Assembly: GCA_043101605.1 (NCBI GenBank)
Contig: JBICIG010000102.1
Coordinates: forward strand, 1-49,532
DNA length: 49,532 nt
Reading direction: 5' to 3'
From: JBICIG01 sp043101605
Lineage (GTDB): Bacteria; Planctomycetota; Phycisphaerae; Phycisphaerales; UBA1924
The notes beneath the pieces were generated by a model. That model ran no database searches. It saw only the letters and a list, made by a program, of their open reading frames with translations, and was not told the origin of the DNA. Every line of letters begins with the position of its first letter. The stretch's first letter is position 1. Shown in pieces: positions 43,197-49,532 of this stretch. Made by a program: the position numbers and the translations under genes.

Positions 43197-43678
43197 GCCG
43201 CGCCTCCCTCGCCCGTTCCCGCGCCAACTCGGGCACCCGCCCCGGCGCGCCGGGACTGGGCCAGATCATCCAGTTCAAGTTGCTCGCGCCGCGCCCACTC
43301 ACGCCGCCACGCCTCGTAACGCTTCACGCGGAGCGATTCCACCGCCTTGCGTTCGACCGACGCCTGCGCCAGCGCCTGCCGCGCCGATTCCGCGTCGCGT
43401 TCGGCTTGATCGGCCCGCGCCACCGCGCGGTCCCGCTCGCGGCGGAGCGCCCCCACCGCGGCCGCGTCCTGCGCCGCAGCGCGGACATCCACGACGCCCT
43501 CGCCGAGCCACTCTCGACGATCGGCCAGCCTCGCCGCGATCTCCGCATCCAGCTTGTCGATCTCCTCCAGCACCGCCGCGTGCGCCCGCCGCCGGCGTGC
43601 CAGTTCCCCGGCCCGCTCGTCCTCCAGCCGCGACCGCTGACGGAGCACCGCTTCGAGCTCGAATCGGAAGGGCTTCAC
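43193..43678 (-). CDS. fliJ: Flagellar export chaperone FliJ
   Basis: A 161-residue, almost wholly helical coiled-coil protein beginning MKPFRFELEAVLRQRSRLED, the characteristic FliJ start. GTG 43678 overlaps the fliI stop by 4 bases and its stop overlaps the next ATG. FliJ binds the FliI ring and cycles chaperones. Assignment rests on the start motif, helical content and position. Confidence 0.82.
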   Translation of the reverse strand: MKPFRFELEAVLRQRSRLEDERAGELARRRRAHAAVLEEIDKLDAEIAARLADRREWLGEGVVDVRAAAQDAAAVGALRRERDRAVARADQAERDAESARQALAQASVERKAVESLRVKRYEAWRREWARREQLELDDLAQSRRAGAGARVGAGTGEGGAA

Positions 43679-45030
43679 CGGTCGCTCTCCCGCGCTCCGC
43701 CGGGCTCGAACGCTCGGATCTCCGCGACGAGTTCGCACATCTGCCCGATCGACTCCTCGAACCCGGCCGAGTCGTGCGACGACTGCCGGAGCAGCCCGTT
43801 GATGCGCGGCTCGAACGCGATCGCCCGGTCCGCGGCGGCATTGGCGCCCCTGGCGTACGCCCCGATCTGCACCAGGTCCTCGACATCCCGGTACGCCGCC
43901 AGCAGCGAGATCAGCATCTCCCGCCCGGCGATGTGCTCGGGCGAGCTGACCTGCCTCGCCACTCGGCTGACCGAGTCGAGCACATCGATCGCCGGGTAGT
44001 GCGCGCGCTGCGCGAGCTTGCGCGACAGCATGAGGTGCCCGTCGAGGATGCCGCGCGCCGCGTCGGCGATCGGCTCGGTCATATCGTCGCCCTCGACGAG
44101 CACCGTGTACAGCCCGGTGATCGAGCCGGGCGTGCCGCCCTCCCGCTCGACCGCGCCCGCCCGCTCGAGCAGCAGCGCGAGCTGCGCGAAGACGCTGGGC
44201 GTGTACCCGCGCGTCGTCGGGGGCTCGCCGACGCTCAGCCCCACCTGCCGCTGCGCGTGCGCGAAGCGCGTCACCGAGTCCATCATCAGCAGCACATCGA
44301 GCCCGCGGTCGCGGAAGTGCTCGGCCGCGGCGCACGCGACCTTTGCCGCCCGCAGGCGCATCAGCGGCGATTCGTCCCCCGTCGCCGCCACCACGATCGA
44401 CCGTTGCCGCGTCGCTTCGTCGAGCGTCTCCTCGATGAACTCACGCACCTCGCGCCCCCGCTCGCCGATCAGCGCGATCACCGTGATGTCGGCCGAGGTC
44501 CCGCGAGCGATCGACGCCAGCAGCGTGCTCTTGCCAACGCCCGGGCCCGCGAACAGCCCCATCCGCTGCCCGCGCCCCAGCGTCGTCATCAGGTCGATCG
44601 CGCGCACGCCCGTACGCAGCGGCTGCGAGATCGGCGATCGCCGCAGCGCCGAGATCGGCTCGGGCGTCAGCGGCCGCGGCTCGAGCCCTTCGGGCGTCGG
44701 CCCGTCGTCGATCACCCGCCCGAGCCCGTCGATCACGCGCCCCAGCAGCCCCTCGCCGACCTGCACGGACTGCGTGACCTGCTCGCCGACGATCGCGTCC
44801 CCGGCGCGGATCCCGCCGGTCTGCCCGAGCAGCATGACGATCGCGTGCTCGGCGGTGAAGCCGACGATCTCGCCCAGCACCCGCGTTGATCCGATCGAGA
44901 CCAGCGACCCGATCGGGAGCGTCAGCCCGCATGCCAGCACCGTCAGCCCGCGCAGTTCCACCACGCGCCCGGTCACGAGCATCGGCTCGACCCCCGCGAG
45001 CGTCTGGTGGTACGAGGCGAACCGCGTCAC
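43675..45030 (-). CDS. fliI: Flagellum-specific ATPase FliI
   Basis: 451 residues of F1-beta type: N-terminal beta barrel (about 15-90), then Walker A GPGVGKST at 162-169, IGERGREVREFIEE, Walker B-type LLMMDSVTRFAHAQRQVGLSVGEPPTTRGYTPSVF, and the C-terminal bundle. It powers unfolding of export substrates. GTG 45030 overlaps the fliH stop. A longer open frame upstream is the antisense-like extension into fliH and is not part of it. Confidence 0.95.
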   Translation of the reverse strand: MTRFASYHQTLAGVEPMLVTGRVVELRGLTVLACGLTLPIGSLVSIGSTRVLGEIVGFTAEHAIVMLLGQTGGIRAGDAIVGEQVTQSVQVGEGLLGRVIDGLGRVIDDGPTPEGLEPRPLTPEPISALRRSPISQPLRTGVRAIDLMTTLGRGQRMGLFAGPGVGKSTLLASIARGTSADITVIALIGERGREVREFIEETLDEATRQRSIVVAATGDESPLMRLRAAKVACAAAEHFRDRGLDVLLMMDSVTRFAHAQRQVGLSVGEPPTTRGYTPSVFAQLALLLERAGAVEREGGTPGSITGLYTVLVEGDDMTEPIADAARGILDGHLMLSRKLAQRAHYPAIDVLDSVSRVARQVSSPEHIAGREMLISLLAAYRDVEDLVQIGAYARGANAAADRAIAFEPRINGLLRQSSHDSAGFEESIGQMCELVAEIRAFEPGGARESDR

Positions 45031-45767
45031 GCCGCCTCTCCCCGATGCACGATCCCCCGGCGGTCGCCCGTGCCCGGCAGCAGCGCCTCGGCGATGCGCT
45101 CGAGCTGCGTCCGGATCGACGCGTCGATCGCGACGCCGCCCTCCGGTCGCACCACGCACGAGCCGCGGTCGAGCGCCTCGTCGCCGCGGAGCGAGACATC
45201 CCCCTCTCCGCTCAATCGGGCCGTCAGCCTCGGGAGCGCCCGGCGGACGATCTCCAGGTCCCTCGGATGCACCGCGATCTCGATCTTGGTCGGTTTGGAA
45301 ACCAGCCCGAGCGCCGCTTCGATCTGCCCGGTCACCGCGTCCGGGTCGAGCTCGATCGCACGCTTGGTGATCTTCTCGGCTGCCAGCAACGCCAGCGCGA
45401 TCACCTCGCGCTTGGCCTCGGCGAGCATCGCGCGACGCTCGGACTCGAACGCTTCGGCCCCCTCGCTCCACGCCCGCTCGAGGGCCGCGAGCGCCTCCTG
45501 CTCGGCGGCGAACGCTTCGGCCCGCCCCTTCTCACGCCCCTCGGCGAGGCCCTGCTCGAACCCAACGCGCCGCCCCTGCTCGTGCCCCGCCTCGGCCGCG
45601 CCTGAGACGATCCGCTCGCGCTCGGCCCGCGCCTCGGCGAGGATGCGCTGGGCCTGGCGCTCGGCGGTCTCGCGGATCAGCCGCGCGTGCTGCTCCACAT
45701 CGTGCAGATCGATCGACACGAGCTTGACCGCTTCGGCGTCGTTGGCGGGTCGCTTGATCAGCCCCAC
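45027..45767 (-). CDS. fliH: Flagellar assembly protein FliH
   Basis: 246 residues: a helical region rich in A, E and R (about 20-115) including repeated GxxxG-like steps (GHEQGRRVGFEQGLAEGREKG), then the conserved C-terminal domain (IEIAVHPRDLEIV, EGGVAIDASIRTQLERI). FliH restrains FliI. I chose GTG 45767 (GLIKRPAND) because AAGGAG lies 7 bases ahead; a GTG 9 bases upstream overlaps that site. Confidence 0.85.
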   Translation of the reverse strand: MGLIKRPANDAEAVKLVSIDLHDVEQHARLIRETAERQAQRILAEARAERERIVSGAAEAGHEQGRRVGFEQGLAEGREKGRAEAFAAEQEALAALERAWSEGAEAFESERRAMLAEAKREVIALALLAAEKITKRAIELDPDAVTGQIEAALGLVSKPTKIEIAVHPRDLEIVRRALPRLTARLSGEGDVSLRGDEALDRGSCVVRPEGGVAIDASIRTQLERIAEALLPGTGDRRGIVHRGEAA

Positions 45768-45824
45768 TCCGGGCACTCCTTGCTGGCCGGTCGGCTCCGT
45801 CGCCGCCGCGCCTCCTGGACCGGG

Positions 45825-46865
45825 TCAGACGACCAGGTCCGTGTCCCCGCCCCGCCCCTGGATCATCACCTCGCCGGCTTCCTCGAGTCGGCGGACGACA
45901 TCCACGATCCGCTGCTGCGCCGATTCCACATCGCTCACGCGCACCGGGCCCATGAACTCCATGTCCTCCTTGATCAGCTCGGCCGCCCGGGCCGACATGT
46001 TCGAGAAGATCTTCTCCTTCAGCGGCTCCGACGCGGTCTTCAGCGCCAGCGCCAGCTCGTCGTTGTCGATCTCCTTGAGGACCGCCTGGATGCCCCGGTC
46101 GTTGACCAGCATCACATCCTCGAACACGAACATCAGCCGCCGGATCTGCTCGACCAGGTCCGGGTCGTCGGCCTCGAGCCCCTCCATCAGCGTCTTCTCG
46201 GTCGCGCGGTCGGCCAGGTTCAGGATCTCCGCGACGGTCGACACGCCCCCCGCCTTCTCGCTCGACTGCATCAGCAGCGACGCCAGCCGGCTCTCGAGCC
46301 CCTGCTCGACCTCCCGGATCACCTCCGGGTTCGTCTGCTCCATGTTCGCGATCCGCTTGATCACCTCGATCTGCTTCTGCATCGGCAGCCCGCTGAGCAC
46401 CTCCGCCGCTTTGTGGTGCGCCAGGTGGCACACGATCAGCGCGATCGTCTGCGGGTGCTCGTCCTGGATGAAGGTCAGCAGGTTCTCGCTCTCGGCCTTC
46501 TGCAGAAACGCGAACGGGGTCTTCTGCACCTGCGTCTGGATCTGCCCCAGGATCCGCTCGGCCTGCTTCGGATCCATCGCGTTGATCAGCGCCTCGCGCG
46601 CGAAGTCGAGGTTCCCCTCGTTCATGTACTGGTTCGCGATGCTCAGCTCGTAGAACTCGTTGACCACCTGCCGCTGCAGCGTGTCCGGCACGCGACCCAG
46701 AGCCGCCAGCTCACGCATCACCTCCTCCACCGACTCCGGCGGGAGGTTCTTGAGCACCGCGCTCGCCTCGTCCGAACCCAGCGACAGCAGCACGATCGCC
46801 GCCTTGGTCAGGGGCTCGAGCTCGCTCGCATCGTTCGGCAGCTTCTCAAAGGGTCGCCTGGGCAT
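45825..46865 (-). CDS. fliG: Flagellar motor switch protein FliG
   Basis: 346 residues. N-terminal FliF-binding part (LTKAAIVLLSLGSDEASAVLKNL), middle with EHPQTIALIVCHL (the EHPQ motif) and C-terminal torque domain with DRGIQAVLKEIDNDELALALK and MSARAAELIKEDMEFMGPVRVSDVE. ATG 46865 has GAGGAG ahead; an upstream in-frame start 33 bases away lacks support. Full-length and without gaps. Confidence 0.95.
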   Translation of the reverse strand: MPRRPFEKLPNDASELEPLTKAAIVLLSLGSDEASAVLKNLPPESVEEVMRELAALGRVPDTLQRQVVNEFYELSIANQYMNEGNLDFAREALINAMDPKQAERILGQIQTQVQKTPFAFLQKAESENLLTFIQDEHPQTIALIVCHLAHHKAAEVLSGLPMQKQIEVIKRIANMEQTNPEVIREVEQGLESRLASLLMQSSEKAGGVSTVAEILNLADRATEKTLMEGLEADDPDLVEQIRRLMFVFEDVMLVNDRGIQAVLKEIDNDELALALKTASEPLKEKIFSNMSARAAELIKEDMEFMGPVRVSDVESAQQRIVDVVRRLEEAGEVMIQGRGGDTDLVV

Positions 46866-46894
46866 GGGCTCCTCACACCGACGAATCCGGTCAC

Positions 46895-48556
46895 TCAATC
46901 ATCGGAAACAATCCACCGATTGATCAGCTTCGCCGCCTGATCCGGCGCCGACCGCACCATCTCTCCGACCTGCTCGAGCTGCTTGGTCTGCGTAATCTGG
47001 TCCTCTCCCACCTCGATCCCCTCGAGCGCCGCCTCGGACTCGTCCACCTCGCCGATCAGGTCCGTCGCCGTCTCCAGCACCGGCGGGAGCCCGACCAGTT
47101 CCTCGGCCGTCGGCATCTTCGCGTCCCGACCGGCCTTGCGGACCATCGACACCATCAGCCCAAGCGACACCAGGCTCAGCACCACCAGCAGCGCCTTGTC
47201 GATGATCCCCTCGCCCAGCCCCAGCATCCCAGAGTCGCCACCGCCGCCGAAGAAACCCGCCCGCTGCGTCGTCCCCCCCGGGAGCGTCTCGCCCCGGATC
47301 AGCGACACCCGCACCTCGCCGGCGAACCCATCGGTCTCGAGGTGGGGCTGCACGCTCTCCTCGATGTCCTTGCGGATCTCGTCGAACCGCTGCTGGATCT
47401 CCTCGGGCGTGGGCGGCTCGGGCTCCCCTTCGGCGCCCGCCGCCAGCGCCGCGACCACATAGCTCTCGGGAATGTTGATCGACGCGACCAGCTTCGTCGG
47501 CATGCCCTTGGGGTCGACGCGATCGGTGATCTTCGAGCCGACATAGTTCTCGAGCAGCGTGTCGGACTTCTCGGAGGTAAACCCCGTCTGCCCGCTCCCG
47601 CCCCGGTTGATGTCCGCCGCCGCGTTCGACCGCAGCCCCGGTTCGGCCGACCGGCTGTCCCGTGACTCGCTGACGCTCTCGATCGAGTCGCTCGTCGCCA
47701 GCCCCACCACGCTCCCGCCCTCGTCCGGGCTCGCGTAGGCGGTGATGCGCGTCTGCTCGCGGGCGATGTCGACCCGGGCCGTGACCGCGACGATCACGCC
47801 CGGGATGTAGCTGAGCAGTTCCTGCAGCTTGCCTCGCATGGATTTCTCGACCGCCGACGCGTGCTCAAGATAGTTCGACGATCCCATCTCGTCGGCCGAC
47901 GACGCCGCGTGCTGCCGCCCGTTCGACCCGTCGATCACCCGGACATTCTCGACCGCCAGCCCCGCGCGGGCCCCGGCGATGGTGTACGCGATCGCGTCGA
48001 CCGTCCGCTGGTTCAGCCCCGCGCCGTCGATGGTGAACACGGTCGCCGACGCGGTCGGCTGGCGCACCGCCCGCCCGATCCCCGCCGCCTCGGGCACATC
48101 CAGGATCACCGTCGCCGACTTGATCCCCCGGAAGCTCGACAGGACCCGGCTCAGCTCGTTCTGGAGCGCGATCGTGTAGAGCTGCAGGTTCTGCTCGCGC
48201 GAGTTGGTCCACTTCTGCTTGTCGATCAGCGAGTCGAACAGGACCGCTGCGTCCTCGGGCAGCCGCCCGCCCTCGGCCATCGCCGCCAACGCCACCCGGC
48301 GCGACCCGTCGGGCACCCAGATCCGCCCGTCCCGTTGCTCGGCCTCGATCCCCTGCGTCTGCAGAAAGCGCACCGTCTCCATCTGGTCGTCCGCGTTCAT
48401 CAGGTCGACCATCGAACGCTTCGAGGCGTATTGAGAGATCAGGAACAGCGCCATCAGGCTGATCACGCCCAGCGACGCCAGCAGCAGGCGCTGGCTCGGC
48501 GTGAGCTTGCCCAGGTGCGTCCGGACACGCTCCAAGATCCGGCGCAGTTGCTCCAT
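46895..48556 (-). CDS. fliF: Flagellar MS-ring protein FliF
   Basis: 553 residues forming the membrane ring on which the basal body is built. An N-terminal membrane helix (about 24-44), periplasmic RBM domains with YTIALQNELSRVLSSFRGIKSATVILDVPE, a central loop, a second helix near 460-480 (DKALLVVLSLVSLGLMVSMV) and a cytoplasmic C-terminal tail for FliG. I chose ATG 48556 because GGAGG lies 8 bases ahead; an upstream GTG adds 12 residues. It is the first gene of the flagellar operon in the window, and the region ahead is cut by the chimeric junction near 48690. Confidence 0.93.
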   Translation of the reverse strand: MEQLRRILERVRTHLGKLTPSQRLLLASLGVISLMALFLISQYASKRSMVDLMNADDQMETVRFLQTQGIEAEQRDGRIWVPDGSRRVALAAMAEGGRLPEDAAVLFDSLIDKQKWTNSREQNLQLYTIALQNELSRVLSSFRGIKSATVILDVPEAAGIGRAVRQPTASATVFTIDGAGLNQRTVDAIAYTIAGARAGLAVENVRVIDGSNGRQHAASSADEMGSSNYLEHASAVEKSMRGKLQELLSYIPGVIVAVTARVDIAREQTRITAYASPDEGGSVVGLATSDSIESVSESRDSRSAEPGLRSNAAADINRGGSGQTGFTSEKSDTLLENYVGSKITDRVDPKGMPTKLVASINIPESYVVAALAAGAEGEPEPPTPEEIQQRFDEIRKDIEESVQPHLETDGFAGEVRVSLIRGETLPGGTTQRAGFFGGGGDSGMLGLGEGIIDKALLVVLSLVSLGLMVSMVRKAGRDAKMPTAEELVGLPPVLETATDLIGEVDESEAALEGIEVGEDQITQTKQLEQVGEMVRSAPDQAAKLINRWIVSDD

Positions 48557-48634
48557 CGGATCGGCCTCCGTGCCAGCGCTCGGCGTGGGCACGAACGACG
48601 CCCCAACACCGAACCGCGACGGCTCCGCCGCCGC

Positions 48635-48642
48635 TTATCGAC
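48635..48642 (-). promoter_or_regulatory. Possible sigma-28 -10 element upstream of fliF
   Basis: On the minus strand GTCGATAA matches the FliA -10 consensus GCCGATAA at seven of eight bases, about 79 bases before the fliF ATG. No TAAA or TCAAG -35 was found at the right distance, and the site lies within 60 bases of the junction, so it may be coincidental. Confidence 0.25.
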
Positions 48643-48689
48643 ACCGATCCGTCGGCGCGATCGACCATCGCGCTTGAATCGCCGGGGTT

Positions 48690-49241
48690 CCTGAGGTCGG
48701 CGAGCGCCGCGGGCCGGCCGGCTCTGGCGAGGTAGCTCTCGGCGGCATAGAGACCGAGCGTGTAGTCGGTGAGCCGGCGGACGCGGAGCCGCCCCTTCTC
48801 CGGTCGGCCGACCATCACCGCCACGTCGGCCTCGCGCTGCGACAGTGAGAAGCTGCGAGGGACCGGCACAAGCTGAATGTGCAGTTCTGGATAGGCGGCT
48901 GTAAACCGCTTGAGGCGCGGCGCGAGGAAGGCACTGCCGAAGCCGTCGGGCGCCCCGATGCGGATGGTGCCTGCGACCTCACCCTCGCGCCGGTGCAGGC
49001 GGGCGGCGGCGCTCAGCATCTCGGCCTCGACCCGCTCGGCGGCCTCGAACATGGTCTGGCCGTCTTCGGTGAGGGTGCAGCCGCGGGTGGTGCGATCGAG
49101 CAGTCGCATGCCCACCGCCTGCTCCAGCGACGCGATACGGCGGCTGAGCAGGGCCTGGCTGACACCAAGCCGTCGGGCCGCGCCGAGCATCTGTCCGTCG
49201 CGGGCAACGGCCAGGAAGTACCGCGCGTCGTCCCAGTTCAT
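48690..49241 (-). CDS. LysR regulator, 3' truncated at a chimeric junction
   Basis: 184 of about 300 residues. The N-terminal winged helix (NWDDARYFLAV, GVSQALLSRRIASLEQAVGMRLLDRTTRG) and the first half of the effector domain are normal. After ...YLARAGRPAALADLR the frame runs into sequence that is only the antisense of the fliF leader, so the real gene ends at about 48690. ATG 49241 has AGGA at 8 bases; a further ATG lies 9 bases upstream. The sequence style (LTDYTLGLYAAESYLARAG) is that of alphaproteobacterial LysR proteins, and a divergent mmsA-like gene supports a propanoate or valine catabolism regulator. It does not belong to the planctomycete. Confidence 0.9.
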
Positions 49242-49284
49242 TATCGTCATTCCTGCATAACGGATCGCCGTTTGTGGCGATTTA

Positions 49285-49300
49285 TATACACGATTGTATA
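49285..49300. promoter_or_regulatory. Palindromic operator in the LysR-mmsA spacer
   Basis: TATACA (49285-49290) and TGTATA (49295-49300) form an inverted repeat with a 4-base spacer CGAT, in a strikingly AT-rich pocket between the divergent genes (49242-49335). The placement and dyad symmetry fit a LysR-type binding site. Confidence 0.65.
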
Positions 49301-49335
49301 GGCGATACCGGTGCAGCACCAGAGGAGGAGCTGCA

Positions 49336-49464
49336 ATGACCGAAATCGGACATTTCATCAACAACGCCCGCGTCGCCGGGACAAGTGGGCGTAGCCAGCC
49401 GGTGTGGAACCCCGCGACCGGGCAGAGTGAGAAGACCGTCGCGCTGGCCTCGGCCGAGGAGGTC
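49336..49464 (+). CDS. mmsA: Methylmalonate-semialdehyde dehydrogenase, 43-residue N-terminal fragment
   Basis: ATG 49336 follows GGAGG by 8 bases and gives MTEIGHFINNARVAGTSGR then WNPATGQSEKTVALASAEEV, the N-terminal start of CoA-acylating methylmalonate-semialdehyde dehydrogenases (about 500 residues) of valine and inositol catabolism. The frame is coherent until 49464, where the sequence turns back on itself. Divergent from the LysR gene. The identification rests on the start only, but the motif is characteristic. Confidence 0.75.
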
Positions 49465-49532
49465 GGTCGCGGGGTTCCACACCGGCTGGCTACGCCCACT
49501 TGTCCCGGCGACGCGGGCGTTGTTGATGAAAT
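49352..49532. repeat. Perfect 69-bp inverted repeat at the window end
   Basis: Bases 49464-49532 are the exact reverse complement of 49352-49420, with 43 unique bases (49421-49463) between. The arm continues to the last base of the window, so its true extent is unknown. Within mmsA this makes no biological sense and suggests a fold-back artefact. Confidence 0.95.

Noticed and set aside
43193..44335. Long minus-strand frame in front of fliJ
   Set aside because: The part upstream of 43678 overlaps fliI in another frame and is Arg/Ala-rich; fliJ proper begins at GTG 43678.
48690..49464. LysR-mmsA as a horizontally acquired module
   Set aside because: No integrase, insertion sequence or att site; LysR is cut mid-gene and the end folds back, so an assembly or amplification chimera is simpler.
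47865..49499. 544-codon minus-strand frame that contains the LysR gene
   Set aside because: Only residues up to about 48690 are LysR; the rest is the antisense of fliF, and the N-terminal extension runs into the inverted repeat. An artefact of the chimeric end.

Overview
The window is about 49.5 kb of GC-rich DNA (lowest-GC pocket near 49,280-49,300) with long antisense shadow frames. Gene content points to a planctomycete of the Phycisphaerae type: a secreted protein with paired 'GSSDPNDP...DGDDFF.YLD.F' repeats plus a type I dockerin, a pseudopilin with an H-X9-D type ending, FlbD and a flagellar supercluster, and Kdo/LPS-transport genes showing a Gram-negative envelope. This assignment is inferred from family resemblance only. 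No rRNA, tRNA, CRISPR array or insertion sequence was seen.

Layout. 1-1 kb: 3' part of a class II fumarase. 1-4.8 kb (minus): a secreted 1272-residue protein that joins an M14 zinc carboxypeptidase to a complete dipeptidyl-peptidase-IV-like S9 peptidase. 5-9.4 kb (minus): a dockerin-bearing secreted protein with a substrate-binding-protein-like part, and a type II pseudopilin, each with its own terminator. 9.7-11.1 kb (minus): a membrane protein and a membrane-anchored SelL-like redox protein. 11.3-17.4 kb: scpA (minus) and, divergent from it, kdsD-kdsC-giant LptC/OstA-like protein, a Kdo and LPS-export operon. 17.4-25.1 kb: orphan nuoC, several hypothetical proteins, two lipoproteins, a Xer recombinase, a secreted protein overlapping folK.

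25.2-48.6 kb (all minus): an almost unbroken flagellar locus, read in the order fliF-fliG-fliH-fliI-fliJ-motE-like-fliK-flgD-flgE-flbD-motA-motB-fliL-fliN-fliO-fliP-fliQ-fliR-flhB-flhA-flhF-flhG-orf113-fliA. It encodes the MS ring, export ATPase complex, export gate, hook, stator, placement factors and the flagellar sigma factor. Many genes overlap by 4 bp (ATGA or GTGA). No fliM is present between fliL and fliN.

48.69 kb to the end: the last ~840 bases do not belong with the rest. A LysR regulator cut off after 184 residues abuts the fliF upstream region, followed by a divergent methylmalonate-semialdehyde dehydrogenase start, both of proteobacterial (probably alphaproteobacterial) type. The window then ends in a perfect 69-nt inverted repeat of the dehydrogenase start. 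The simplest reading is a chimeric, folded-back contig end, as made by multiple-displacement amplification or misassembly, rather than gene transfer.

The most notable biology is the two-peptidase fusion, the giant LPS-transport protein, the missing fliM and the membrane-SelL fusion.
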